DNA of 64,000 nt from Adiantum capillus-veneris (lineage: Eukaryota; Streptophyta; Polypodiopsida; Polypodiales; Pteridaceae). The notes below the pieces were generated by a model. It was not told the DNA's origin and ran no database searches. It saw only the letters and a program-made list of their open reading frames with translations. Where the stretch lies: contig CM043968.1 in the NCBI GenBank assembly GCA_014529385.2, forward strand, positions 9,546,648-9,610,647, in the 5' to 3' direction. Shown piece by piece: positions 22,205 to 33,907 of this stretch. Numbering within the stretch: position 1 is the first letter of the stretch; each line of letters opens with the position of its first letter. The translations under genes and the position numbers were made by a program.

Positions 22205-22790
22205 TTTTCAATACTTCATAGTATTCCTAATGTGTCTTCTATGTTGCAGAGAGACTTCTACATGTGGTTCTAGGAGGCTCACCCTAACATTAGGAACTCT
22301 CTTAGATTCTTTGAGAGTCTGAAGTCGTACTTCGTACGCAAGTTGAAGGATTGTAACACTTGTTGTTGTGAATACCATGTTCAACCTTTTTACTTCAAGA
22401 AAGCCTTCAATCAGATGGGCCAAGCAAGGTTGAAGTGCTTTCAAGTCCTTCCAAGTGCTATTAAGTGTTGTTATGTGCTTGTGAGCAGACTCTATGTGCT
22501 TCCAAGTGCTTCTAAGTGCATCTTAGAGCTACCCAAATGTGTTTTATTGTGCTTGCAAGTAGCTTTCAATACTTCATAGTATTTCTAAATGTGTCTTCTA
22601 TGTCGCAGAGAGATTCTACATGAAATTTTAGCAGGCTCATCCTAACATTAGAATCTCTCTCAGATGCTTTGAGGGTTTGAAGCCATAGTCCGTACACAAG
22701 TTGAAGGACTGTAACACTTGTTGTTGTAAATACCATGTGTAGATTGTATACTTCAAGGAAGCCTTCAATACAAATGCAACAGGGAAGATA
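22205..22790 (+). repeat. Tandem duplication (~358-bp period) of a transposase exon
   Basis: The block starting TTCAATACTTCATAGTATT at 22208 is repeated from about 22566 with roughly 85-90% identity by eye. Each copy contains a splice-acceptor-like TGTTGCAG or TGTCGCAG followed by coding-like sequence ending in a Cys/His motif (NTCCCEYHV in copy 1; degraded in copy 2). An island of AGTGCTT repeat (22430-22563) separates them. Confidence 0.75.
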
Positions 22791-24143
22791 TGGGCTATAG
22801 GGAACGTCATGCTTTTGCAAGTGTCTTGTTTGCAACTCCCATGATGGAATAGCATAGTGCACAATATCCAATGCCACATTTCCATACTTAGCAGGCCTAT
22901 GGGAGTTTGTATTGTGTCCAAAGGCCATTGACATTGCTTATCACTCTAGAAAATGTCTTTTGGGAACATGCAAACATTGTGGCATTGAAAGGCTTTTGTT
23001 GTGTCAAGGCAGACAGAGTGATGACATCTCTACAATGATTGTGAAGCTTTTTGACGAGGTTCTTACATAGGAATTGGATGAGAAAGGTAACACAAAATCC
23101 CAAAACACCTCATGGTTTTGCAAGTTAGTCCTTTGAGTTTCATTTTTTTGCTTCAAAGAAAATTGGGAAACTTAATCAAACACAACTACGTGTATATATA
23201 GCATGCTCAACAATTCAAGGAATATTTTGATAATTTTTCTCATAATGTAGGATGGTTGTAGTGGATTTTGTCAAGAATTACTCCTTTAAGGTGCAGAATG
23301 AATTCGTCAAATGCATCAATATTCCACTTAGTTCACACTTTTGGTTCACATTTCATACCCACATGATGCACTTGGTTCCATTCAAAAGACGACCCACTTC
23401 TACATCTCTAATTACAAGACACATGACACTTTGTTTATGCAACACTGTTTTCTTTTGCATAGTAAGTGGATGAAAAGTCAAGACTGTAGTGTCAAGTAAC
23501 AATGGTTGTGGTCTAATTATGTTTCTTCACAATTCAAAGTAAGGCAGCCATTCTATTTTGTAGACCCATTCTCCACTATGGCCAATATCGAGATAATACA
23601 CAATTTCTTTACTAGTTCCGACCATGAGAAGGGTGAACATGATGGGGCTAGTGTAGTACTCAAACGAGCTCTCACACATGAGCCATTTAAATATGATGGA
23701 TGGGTGCAACTACGTAAGGCTTCAAGTGTTGTTGCATTCCTCAATGCAACCCTCAAAAAATAATGTCCCAGACAGATAACATAGTTGATCATTTATTTTG
23801 GGAGGTCAAGCTTGATGGTGTCAATAGAGACACAGAGTGGGATTGCATGCACATCAAAGAGTCTTGATCTTTTCACTGTGTCAATGGCTATGGTCGAATA
23901 GATATGCATGGACTGAGAAGCAGACTATTGCCGTGTTTTTGTTATGTATGCATCCAAGGTCAATGGAGGAGATTCACAAACAAAGATCACATGGAGGGAT
24001 GGAAGCACTTGCAAGTATAACCCACAATTAGGGATGAAAGTGATGGAGAAGCGTTGAGCAAGTATGAGAATATTCCCTCATATACGTTGGCAACATAACA
24101 ACCTCAGTGATGCCTTGATGGTTGGCCAAAACTTTGCAGAGTG

Positions 24144-24640
24144 AATGCAAAGGAGCCAGGCACAGACTTCTAAATCTTCAGATGCACTAAAACAAAGCAC
24201 TTGACCATAAGCATTGAAAGGGATGAAATGGCACAACCGTATTAAGAGAAGTCATTGAGGGACTTTTGTACGACAAGATAAATGGGCAAGATGATACCTA
24301 TGTCCATTTGGACAGCAAGCCCACTACTCTTATCTACTCCCACTTGGTGCGATACATCAAGTTTCCAATGTCTAAGTTTTGGCCAGCCATCAAGGCATCA
24401 CTCAAGTCATCATGCTGGCCAGTTTATATGAATGCAAAGGAGCCAAACGTAGACTTCTACATCTTCAAGTGCACTAAAACAAAGAACTTGACCATAAGCT
24501 CTGGAAGGGATGAATGGCACAACCGTATTAAGAAAATTCATTGAGAGACTTTTCTTCAACAAGGTAAATAGGCGAGATGACACCTATGTCCATTTGGACA
24601 ACAAGCCCACTACTCTTATCTTTTCCCACCTAGTGTGATG
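24144..24640 (+). repeat. Tandem duplication (287-bp period) in transposase-like 3' part
   Basis: AATGCAAAGGAGCC at 24144 recurs at 24431, and the following ACTTCTAnATCTTCA, ACCTATGTCCATTTGGACA and CCCACTACTCTTATCT phrases recur in order. The duplication falls in the C-terminal coding remnant. Confidence 0.8.
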
Positions 24641-24644
24641 CATC

Positions 24645-25719
24645 ATGTCTCCAATGTGCTTGAGGGAAGGTGAGGCTAATCTATATGATGTGTCAAATGA
24701 TGTATTTGAAAAAATCTATAATAGCATGCCCCGCAGAGGAAAACTTGTAAGTTCTATCTATGTGATCATTCATGAACAAAAATTGAGAGAAAACACTTAT
24801 ATATTATGTTGTCGAGAGATAGCACAATAGTATCATGAAAAAAAGATAAAAAGCTGCAAGAAGCATGCTTTGGTTTTGGGGGAAAGTCCGTTAGTACTTC
24901 TTTTGGGGTCACGGGCTAGCCCATCTTCCACCAACTTTTTTCTTTTCTTTTGCAACTCCTCTGCAACAAATTGCAAGGTTGCATCCATTTTAGGATCTAA
25001 CAACTTAGATTGGAGATAGGAGGATAATAAGTAGATAAAACCAAAATTACCTTCATTGCTTACAAAATGAAATGTCTCCTTGAGCATCTCTTCGTTCACC
25101 AAGCTCATCAATTTTTCCATCCTCAAAGTTCTTGTACTTCCTCAACATAGCGTCCAATTCAAAGAGAATGTCCATATCATGCATGAAAACTGTGGAAGGG
25201 TCTAGGTCACATCCCTTGTTTTAGTCATTGGCTTACCTGACACATAGCACACATTTAGTATACATAACAAAGGAGCATGATTCCTATTCTATGAAATCAC
25301 CAACTTACCTATAGGCTCCTCATACACATTCCTAAGTGCCCAACATCTTGCTATAGAAGGTATCTCCCATTGACAATCTGGTACAATGCACTTGGATTAA
25401 ATCACACAGACAACAAAAAAGTACAAGAGATAGCACTTGTGGACACACGACAGGTAAAAAACCCCGATTGCATGTTTGCCCAACAACACTTAGCCATATG
25501 CTACACAATTTCCACCAATTATAATAGTATCAGCACTTAAGATGGACTTGGAGGTGGAGTAGTTATTGTAAGGACCCTACATGAAGGAGGCCTACCTTCT
25601 AACCTCATGTAGCATCTTTTCCATTTCCTAAGTTGTTTTCTATACAAAATGAAAAACAAGAGAAAATTGTACATTGCACAACCGACCTTGAAGATTGAAG
25701 GCTTCTTAGGCACTATCAC
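24645..25719. other. No recognisable gene
   Basis: A 97-codon frame on the - strand (24833-25126) reads KLMSLVNEEMLKETFHFV and an AEELQKKRKKLVED helix; I recognise no family and find no supporting motif. Nothing else seen. Confidence 0.4.
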
Positions 25720-25860
25720 TTTCAAGCACTTTCCAGTGCACTTGGAAGCACATTGAAGCACTTTCAAGTACTTCAGAGTGTTGTGAAGTTTCTAAGAATG
25801 CTCATGAAGAGAAGCACTTTGAAGTACTTTCTAGTACTTCAAAGTGGTGTCAAGCATTAG
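25720..25860 (-). repeat. AGTGCTT repeat island (reverse orientation)
   Basis: Repeated AAGCACTT and AAGTACTT(T/C)A units, the complement of the field at 17031-18190. No coding content. Confidence 0.7.
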
Positions 25861-28136
25861 GAGAAATATGAACCTTGCATGGGCCTTGTAAGGAATCCTA
25901 ATTTTTAGGGATTAAGGCTAATGGTGTGTAGGGTTAAGGGGACAAGGGCATTCAAGAAGCTAGTTTTGAGTAGGCTTTTCTAGCTTTTTTTTTAGACACA
26001 TGTAGGATGTGGACCTAAGAGGCCACCTTCTCTCTCTAGCTTTTTGAAAGTGAAGGGAGTAAAGAGGTGTGGCCACATCATCAAAAACGTGGATCACTAA
26101 GAGCCAAAATTTGACTTTTTTTAAAAAAAGTTATTTTTACTTATTTTTTACTTAAAACTCCCCCCCAACATATATCCATATCAAAAAAGTATTTTTTGAC
26201 ATTTTTTTAAACTTACAAGCACTAAAAGTCCAATTTTTCAAAAAAAAAACCTTTCTTCTCTCTTCCTCCTCCCTCCTTTCTCCCTCTCCTCTCCCTCCCT
26301 GCCCCTTCTCTCCTCCTCCTCCCCTCTCTCCCTCTCTCCCACTGTCCCCTTCTCTCCTCCCATGTTCCTCCCTCTCCCTCCCTGCCCCCTTCTCTCCTCC
26401 TTCTCCACTCTCTCTCTCTCTCCCCCACTACCCCCTTGTCTTCTCCCATGTTCCTCTCTCTCCCTCCCCCCTCTCTCTTTTCATCCTTTGCTTCCTCATG
26501 CAACAACTACCATGGTGCTCAAGGACATCACAAATCGTATGCATACATACTTGCTTGTTCCCAACGTTTGCATCGAAGGCCGCACGTGAGGGTGAGCAGA
26601 GGTCATCCCAGGAACATCATAGCATCGGTGAGATGAATGTTGACGATTCTTCAATATCTTGCCAATACCATCACATATTTGAATAAAACACCCCTTTATG
26701 CAAGGTAGCAATATACTTCTTACTTTTGATTGTGTTCTTCTTATCATAAACTTTGAAGTCTAAGGTGTTGCCTCTACTTGTTTTGTAGTGCTTGGCACAA
26801 AGGTTGCTTTTATGCACAAATAGTGAAAGGCTGCAGGTTAGAGAGGCCAAGTGTCACCACTTTTCCTCTAAAACAGTCTTCTTTGTTACATCTTGCAGGT
26901 AGGTGCTTCAAATCCATGCTTATTAGGGGTGGTAGTTTCATCCTAATGTATATTTTTATATTGTTTATTCCCAGCTAGATAGAAATACTTGCAAATTTGT
27001 ACAACATATACTTAACAAGTGTCTTCATTATATAGCTTGCAAATGTTGAATTCATACATGTTTTTGTTACAAGGTGACCTCTTGCTATGCTAGTTGAGTG
27101 GAGTTGTTTGCAAGAACGGCTCAAGGAACTGGCATAACATGAAGCTTTTACGGTGGCACAAAGCTCTCCTCAGCGGCAATGTGGCTCCCACTACACCAAA
27201 AATCATTATGCTGACATGAAGAGATCCCTAGTAGGACAATGCAAAAACTTTTCATCAGCAGCAACACACTCTTTCCTAACATGAGGGCACTCCTACCAAA
27301 GATATTTTTATGTGATAGGTCACCCCAGGAGCATACCATGTCATGGAATGGATGTAAGAACTATGACCACACTACTCCTTGTAAAGTGTTCACAGATGTA
27401 TGTTTATCAAAGTTAATGAGAAGAAATTTGGACTTTTTTGTTTGTTGATGTGTAAGAGCACTCTAGGTCTACCATATTTTAGATTGTTTGATAAGTTAAA
27501 TAAAATTTTTAGTCATTTAAAGTGTAAGTTTGTTTTTGTTTGGTAAGATTGTACATGAGAAGACATAATAAAGTATAAGAGATCTTGACGGAATAAGCCT
27601 CGATTAGATTCCTACCATGCACTTGTGACCCCAGACCTCTCCTTGAACCTTTTGATTTCTATCATTGTGGGAAGTCTAAGGGTGGTCTATTTTCAAATTT
27701 TTAGCAATAACTTTTTTTTTAAGGAAATTTTGGTTATTTTAAAGTTTGTACACAGTCTAAGAGTTCATTCTGATTGTTTTCCTTCAGTTTCAATTTTTGA
27801 TCGAGGGCACTCCTTGGAAGCCACTTTTGAAGGTGTTAGGGTGAGATTTTGAGAAAGTTTTGTATGTAGGAAATGCAGTCCTTAACACAATAAAAAAACA
27901 TTGGTTCTCTGAGTATTTTCAGATTCCATGGTTTTAATGCCCGTTCGAGCCCGTAGATTAAGGAAAAAGTAAGAAATGTCTGTTTTACATCATTTTTTAA
28001 GAAATTGCCAACTTGCACGTTGATTTTTGGAAAATCCGAGTAGGATATGATTTGTTTGCATCACACGATAGTCGAAGAGCGCGACGAGATGAACAAATTT
28101 ATGTGAGACAAACCCAGACAAATTCAGAGCCAATTG
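25861..28136. other. Non-coding, with pyrimidine-rich tract at 26240-26480
   Basis: Between 26240 and 26480 the + strand is almost entirely C and T (CTCTCCCTCCC types), giving long but meaningless frames on both strands. The remainder has no recognisable element or gene. Confidence 0.6.
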
Positions 28137-28140
28137 AACA

Positions 28141-28240
28141 CTAGAAGCTCTTGAAAACAGCTTAAAAGTCCAACACTTACCACTTGAAACTCCAACACTA
28201 GAAGCTCTTGAAAACAGCCTAAAACTTACCACTTGAATTA
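28141..28240 (+). repeat. Short tandem duplication (57-bp period)
   Basis: CTAGAAGCTCTTGAAAACAG occurs at 28141 and 28198, each followed by TTACCACTTGAA. It lies immediately before the fold-back array. Confidence 0.85.
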
Positions 28241-28260
28241 TGACCATGCATAAAAATAAA

Positions 28261-28446
28261 GCCTGTACTTGTCATTTTAGGGCCCCAGGGACCCTCAACA
28301 TGAGGGGCCACAAGGGCGCGCAAATCAGCCATCCAAAAATTAGGGCGCGCAAATCAGCCATCCAAAATTTTTGGATGGCTGATTTGCGCGCCCTTGTGGC
28401 CCCTCATGTTGAGGGTCCCTGGGGCCCTAAAATGACAAGTACAGGC
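28261..28446. repeat. Fold-back unit 1, 78-base perfect arms
   Basis: Left arm 28261-28338 and right arm 28369-28446 are perfect reverse complements over 78 bases as I read them. The 30-base interior repeats the last part of the left arm (AGGGCGCGCAAATCAGCC). Transcribed, it would form a long perfect hairpin. Short open frames over it on both strands are mirror artefacts. Confidence 0.95.
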
Positions 28447-28560
28447 TTTTTTTGATGCATAGCCATGAGATAGAATTGGGCAAATTGATGTATTCATAGC
28501 AAACTCCCCCCCCCAATGGCAAATAGCTAAACATTGTATCATGCCATGCATAAAAATAAA

Positions 28561-28717
28561 TCTTGTACTTGTCATTTTAGGGCCCCAGGGACCCTCAACA
28601 TGAGGGTCCACAAGGGCGCGCAAATCAGCCATCCAAAAAATTTGGATGGCTGATTTGCGCGCCCTTGTGGACCCTCATGTTGAGGGTCCCTGGGGCCCTA
28701 AAATGACAAGTACAGGC
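28561..28717. repeat. Fold-back unit 2, 77-base arms, 3-base loop
   Basis: Arms 28561-28637 and 28641-28717 match except for bases 1 and 3 of the arm. Relative to unit 1 it carries GGGTCC instead of GGGGCC, with the matching GGACCC change in its other arm. Confidence 0.95.
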
Positions 28718-28833
28718 TTTTTTTGATGCATAGCCATGAGATAGAATTGGGAAAATTGATGTATTCATAGCAAACTCCCCCCCCCACAATGGCAAATAGC
28801 TAAACATTGTATCATGCCATTCATAAAAATAAA

Positions 28834-28911
28834 TCTTGTACTTGTCATTTTAGGACCCCAGGGACCCTCAACATGAGGGGCCACAAGGGCGCACAAATCA
28901 GCCATCCAAAA
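28834..28911 (+). repeat. Unit 3, single left arm only
   Basis: A left arm of the same 78-base sequence without a right arm; a shortened second piece of the arm (CAAATCAGCCATCC) follows at 28930. Flanked by the same GATGCATAGCCATGAG and poly-C spacer as the hairpin units. Confidence 0.9.
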
Positions 28912-29068
28912 TTTGGCCACAAGGACGCGCAAATCAGCCATCCAAAAATTTTGATGCATAGCCATGAGATAGAGTTGGGCAAATTGATGTATTCATAGCA
29001 AACTCCCCCCCCCCCCCCCCCACAATGGCAAATAGCTAAACATTGTATCATGCCATGCATTAAAAAAA

Positions 29069-29146
29069 GCTTGTACTTGTCATTTTAGGGGGCCAGGGAC
29101 CCTCAACAAGAGGGGCCACAAGGGCGTGCAAACTGGCCATCCAAAA
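29069..29146 (+). repeat. Unit 4a, single left arm
   Basis: A 78-base left arm of the CAACAAG/CAAACTGGCC subtype, placed one base before the hairpin unit 4b and differing from it at only a few positions. Confidence 0.9.
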
Positions 29147-29147
29147 T

Positions 29148-29304
29148 GCTTGTACTTGTCATTTTAGGGGCCCAGGGACCCTCAACAAGAGGGGCCACAA
29201 GGGCGCGCAAACTGGCCATCCAAAAATTTTGGATGGCCAGTTTGCGCGCCCTTGTGGCCCCTCTTGTTGAGGGTCCCTGGGCCCCTAAAATGACAAGTAC
29301 AAGC
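29148..29304. repeat. Fold-back unit 4b, 78-base perfect arms, 1-base loop
   Basis: Arms 29148-29225 and 29227-29304 are perfect reverse complements with a single A as loop. Against unit 1, six arm positions differ and every one is mirrored in the opposite arm. Confidence 0.95.
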
Positions 29305-29492
29305 TTTTTGTAATGCATGTCCATGAGATAGAACTAGGTAGTTTAATGTGTTTATAGCAACCCCTCCCCCCCCCCAAATGGCAGAAACCTAAACCTTGTA
29401 TCATGCTTATCAACCATTTTTTACTTCCTTGTGTCCATCCCCTGTTCTTGGAAATATCTTGGTCCCTATTTGTGCCTGGATGGGCATTCTAC

Positions 29493-29557
29493 GCGTCATT
29501 GTGGTCCCTCTTGTTGAGGGTCTCTGGGGCTTCAAAATGACAAATAGGGGCTTTGTT
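29493..29557 (-). repeat. Diverged right-arm relic
   Basis: TTGTGGTCCCTCTTGTTGAGGGTCTCTGGGG-type sequence resembles the right arm of unit 4b with several changes, followed by the same ATGGCCATGAGATAGAGTTG spacer. It has no partner arm. Confidence 0.7.
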
Positions 29558-29599
29558 TTAATGTATGGCCATGAGATAGAGTTGTAGTGTTTGATGTCC

Positions 29600-31993
29600 G
29601 GAGTATTCACTATGTCAAATTTTCCTATATCATGTCCGTTCACCACAATGGATTGAAAGTAGCCCTTATAGGCCTTACCTACACATGTTTCTGTAACTTT
29701 ACAAGAATATAAATTCCCTTCTGTTGAACACATGTGCTATGTTACATATACTTTAGTGAACTCGCAGGGTCAAAAGGCCTCACAAATTTTGTGCACTCAG
29801 AACATTTAGCACTAGAAATCAACCAAACAAGGATCCAATTTTTACTTCCTTGTGTTCACCTCGTGTTCTTGGAAATGTTTTGGTTAAGCCATTTCTTTGG
29901 TATTTAAAACCACATGTGACCCCTATCGTTATAGTATCCGACCAAAGGTTTCTTGATTAGCAGTTATATAGGTTCGAGTGATACATATCTTCTATGTTAA
30001 CAATGCATGTATCTATAATTTATGTTTACACTTTCTCTATCCAAATGAGCTACATAGTAAAAATGAAATCCGCAATTCAACAATTAAGTTCACAAGGTGA
30101 TAGCTATTGGTATGATCTTTAACAATACCAAATAAATAGCTACCAATAGCGAATGAATAGGGATATTTAAGAAGGTTTGATACCAAAAACTTGTCAACAC
30201 TACTCAAAAAGGTGGAAACTCAAAGGCTTTATAATATATATGATGAAACAAGAATCAATAATAATTCACCCCTATATATCTACACCTCCATCTCAAGTTG
30301 TCATTTCTCTAAGTTAAGCTTGGCATAGGAATAGTATGGAAACAATAACATTTTGGAAAGCAAGAATTTAGCTTTCTCAACTTTTGAAATGTTGCTATTG
30401 ATATATATTCAACATCCCCAAATGAGGACATCTTGACAAAGGTTATGATCCACTTAATAAGAATAACCATTAGTGATTAAACTGAAATCAAAATATTGCA
30501 TGAATTTCTTCATGGTGGAATGATTAAGACTTGAAACTTCAAACATCTTATAGACAAATCAGAATATCCAAAAAAATCAACAATATTTCTCAAATCTGTA
30601 TGAAACTCCAGTAATCTAAATAAAATACTCTCACTCAGTGCGACACCATTTAACAAAAAGAAATATTTATATTGCATTTATAGAGGAATCCAGCCTCATA
30701 AAAATAATTACAAATGGAGACAATGTTGTTGCTGTTAGGCTTCTCTTACAAGTATTTGTCTTTCTCATCTAGAGATTCATATACACGAGTATTTGTGTGT
30801 CTATGACACTAGGGAAGATAGTAGTACTATAGGGATGGCTTTTCTAAGAGCTCCTAGAGAGTACCTATTGGTTCAAGATTCTACAAAAATCCTATTATTC
30901 TTATCAAAATCTTTTAACACGGTAGTGAAAGGTTCCTCACGGAACAAAAATAGGGTGATTTCCATCTCTGCACATGGTTGCTTGCTCATGTCCTCTCAAA
31001 ACAAGTTGACTCTGTAAGTAAACAACAGATTATGTGAGCACAAAGTTATAAAGTACAAAATGATATCATTCTAATAATCTAATGACAACTATACAAAGAA
31101 TAAATTATAAGAAAAATCTTTGATGACTCTCCATAGATAACACAACTTACTTACATTGTGAGACTCAATCACATGCTACAAAACTATAGATGGCGCACCA
31201 AAGCCATCAACAAAATAGCACCACCCAATGTTATGAGGTGTGAAGCCTAAACATTGAAAGCCATAAAGAGGTTAATTCCCTCCAGCATGATAAACTTAAA
31301 GATGGAGATGATCTTAAGCTCTGAATGTAAGCTACAAGGGTAGTTTTCTCACCATTCTATCTTTATGTTGGAGATGAATCCTTGCAATGCCCATGCACTA
31401 TTCACACCTCCTGTTCTTGTGATATGCAAGTCATGTGAGTTGATGTTTTTTCCACCTTCGGGAGTAGAGGTTTCCATGTAGTGCGAGTGAATGAAAGTAG
31501 AAGGAGGAGAATCTTGTTTCATGATGTAATGGAGGTGAGAGAAGGGAGAGGAGCTAGCTTGGTGTGAAACTATGTTGTGGGCAAGGGGAAGAGATGGGGA
31601 AGAAGCTTGCTTGGTGCTACAATGGAGATGGGAGAAAGCTAGTAGAGAGATAATGTTGGACTATAGGGGGTGCATGTGGTTGTTGCAGCCATGGAGAGCT
31701 TGGAAAAGGGTTTGTAGAGAGAGAAAATCACTTTTAGCTGTAGAATAGGTTTGGAAAGACTTTGGAGGGTGGAAAATGATGTTTTGAAATTTTTTGAAAA
31801 AATTTAATTTTTTGAAATTTTTTAGTGCACGTTTTTTACTTTTGGAGGTCAAAAAAGTATTTTTGACCATGAAATAGGTTAGGGGACCTTTTAAGGAGGG
31901 AAAACTTGAAATTTGAAAATTTTTGAAATTTTGAAATTTTTAGTGTATTTTTAAATCCGGGCCAAAAAGTGGGGAAAAAAAGGTCAAAGTGGT
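29600..31993. other. No recognisable gene or element
   Basis: Short frames only. AT-rich intergenic-type sequence; no terminal repeats, PBS or pol motifs found. Confidence 0.5.
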
Positions 31994-32015
31994 CCCCCCC
32001 CCCCCCCCCCCCCCC
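31994..32015. repeat. Poly-C tract
   Basis: About 22 consecutive C, followed by CTCCCTTTCCCC. Confidence 0.95.
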
Positions 32016-32229
32016 TCCCTTTCCCCTAGCCACCTCCCTTACCTTCTCACTAGGTAAGAGGCCATTAAGAGGTGTAAGGCTACCTTGTCCCCCTACTTTT
32101 TTGAGGGTATAGAGTGTGTCCACCACCCTCTTCCTATTGGCTGGCCTCTAATTAACCTTAATCCCAAAGGGCCCCTAGAGGGTTCATATTTTTCATAATG
32201 GTGCTTAGAGATGCTCTTAAGAACAATAT

Positions 32230-32600
32230 TTTTCAGGTAATCTCAAGCACTTGAAGAATTTTAAAACACTTTCAAGTACCTGCAAGTACTCAAAAGTGTT
32301 GTAGAGAAGCACTTTAAAGTACTTCAAAATGATGTAAAGTGTCTGAAAATGCTCATAAGGAGAAGCCGCAGACAAAAATTTCAAGCACTTTGGAGCTCTT
32401 TAAAGTACTTCAAAGTCGTAAAAAGCGTCTCTAAGTATTATCAAGCCCCATGCACTTGATAGTGGTCCGAGCACTTTGAAATACTTCAAAGTCACTATAA
32501 AGTGTTTGAGCTTTGAGTCTCTCAAGTGATGTCAAGCACTTTCAAGTGCTATAAGCCTTTTAATTATTTAAGCACTTTGAAGTGGCCTAAGTACCTAGAA
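32230..32600 (-). repeat. AGTGCTT repeat island (reverse orientation)
   Basis: Repeated AAGCACTTTNAAGTACTTCAAA units on the + strand, complement of the main field. Resembles the island at 25720-25860 in order of phrases (GTTGTAGAGAAGCACTTT versus ATGAAGAGAAGCACTTT). Confidence 0.7.
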
Positions 32601-33907
32601 GTTTATAGCAATTTAAAAATGCAAGAGTTATGTACTTGCATGACAGACACTTTCTCCTCATATTTGTAGCATTAATCAAGCCACCACCCATTGAAAGTAC
32701 CATCATCAGTACTCCAATCTCAACTTCCTTTTGGACAATAAGACCTTCATTATCTAATGGAGATGCTTTCAATACTTGCAGGTCTACTTAGAGCCTCTTT
32801 ATCTCTGCAATAATTGGAGCATAAAGTTGGATTCATTGTGCATCCATAAATCATGCTTTTTTGCTACAAAAGATTTAGCAAAGAGGACATTCTTTTCAGC
32901 TTTATGGGTATGCAATCAAGTTCATTTGTAATTTGATCCACCCAGTCTATGTATAAGAGCTAAGATGCAGTCTCAATTTGTTTCAAAGGGAGATAGATTG
33001 GATGCAATAGGGCCAAAAAATTCCACAACAAATCCTTTACAATAATTCAGTCTTTGGGAGCCAACATGGTGTTTTGGTTGTCTGTACATCTCCTCTATCT
33101 CTATGACTCAACATGTTATCATAGCTACCATAAACTCAGTACAAAAAAACCGCCTAATGAAGACAAAAGAAAGTATACAGGTATAGTGGTTGTCATGCTT
33201 ATGATTTATGTGATTCTAATGTTTATGATTGATGTATTGTGTATGTTTTGTGCTTTATATTATGATTTTCAAGCTTTGAATAACTCTACTTAGTAATCAT
33301 TATGATTAGATTATAATCATGGTGTATCATCGTTATGCATGTGTAATGGTTTTCAAATACCCCTAAATTTCGATCAATTTTTGACGGTCTTCAACTCAAA
33401 ATTTGACAAAGTGATCAAAATTAATGATACTTTGTTACATTAATCTCGTGTGCCAAAAATTATAAAGCCGCTTACACTCTTCTATTTGTTTTGGGAGATT
33501 GAAAGAATGGATGCTAAAAATATTTTTTTCTCACACACACACACCCATCAAACCTCTCATCATCTCTCCCTTAATCAAGTATAAACACAATAGACAAGTT
33601 TTAACACATACACATACACACAAGAATAGCTCTGATGGTGCTACTTTGTAAGAGATGAAGAGAGAGAAAGAATCTTGTAAGAGAATGGCCTAAAGTGGTA
33701 ACCCCCAAACTCCACACCACCTCTTATGGAGTTGGAAATTTGATCTTTATTAACTAAGGTGGTGCCAACAATTAGGACGGTCCTCTTTACACTTGAATTC
33801 ATGGGTGGTACCTAGCATTACTGCATAAATGTTCTTACTTTGTATAACAAAACCGCATGAGCTTATTGGAAAAATAATTACAATATTTATACAAAATGAA
33901 ATGGTCA
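32601..33907. other. No recognisable gene or element
   Basis: Short frames without support; a short CACACACA run at 33531-33543. Ends at the chromovirus insertion point. Confidence 0.5.

Larger units (their letters stand above)
22205..24640 (+). pseudogene. Broken transposase-like gene (Cys-rich N-terminus, RNase H-like core)
   Basis: Scattered over three frames are motifs I associate with one family of plant transposase-like proteins: FFESLKSYFVRKLKDCNTCC followed by a Cys/His cluster (22303-22375), HSRKCLLGTCKHCGIERLLL (22950-23010), VVVDFVKNYSF (23253-23285), THFYISNYKTHDTLF (about 23393-23435), WLWSNYVSSQFKVRQPFYFV (23504-23560), FFTSSDHEKGEHDGASVVLK (23605-23665) and VDFYIFKCTKTK (24450-24485). 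Asp residues in VVVDF and EHDG are candidate catalytic residues by analogy with RNase H-fold transposases. No terminal inverted repeats were found. The gene has many stops, frameshifts and internal duplications and is dead. I cannot give the family an accepted name from memory. Confidence 0.55.

Noticed and set aside
26222-26589. Arg/Glu/Gly-rich and Pro/Ser/Leu-rich frames
   Set aside because: Artefacts of a purine/pyrimidine-biased tract with no start context or homologous motif.
28261-29304. CRISPR-like regular repeats
   Set aside because: Repeats are long palindromes with a conserved, not variable, spacer in a plant-type sequence; no cas-like genes.
28240-29324. Several 60-92 codon frames on both strands with similar peptides (FRAPGTLNMRG type)
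   Set aside because: They are the same arm of the fold-back units read forwards and backwards; the similarity comes from the inverted repeat, not from a protein family.
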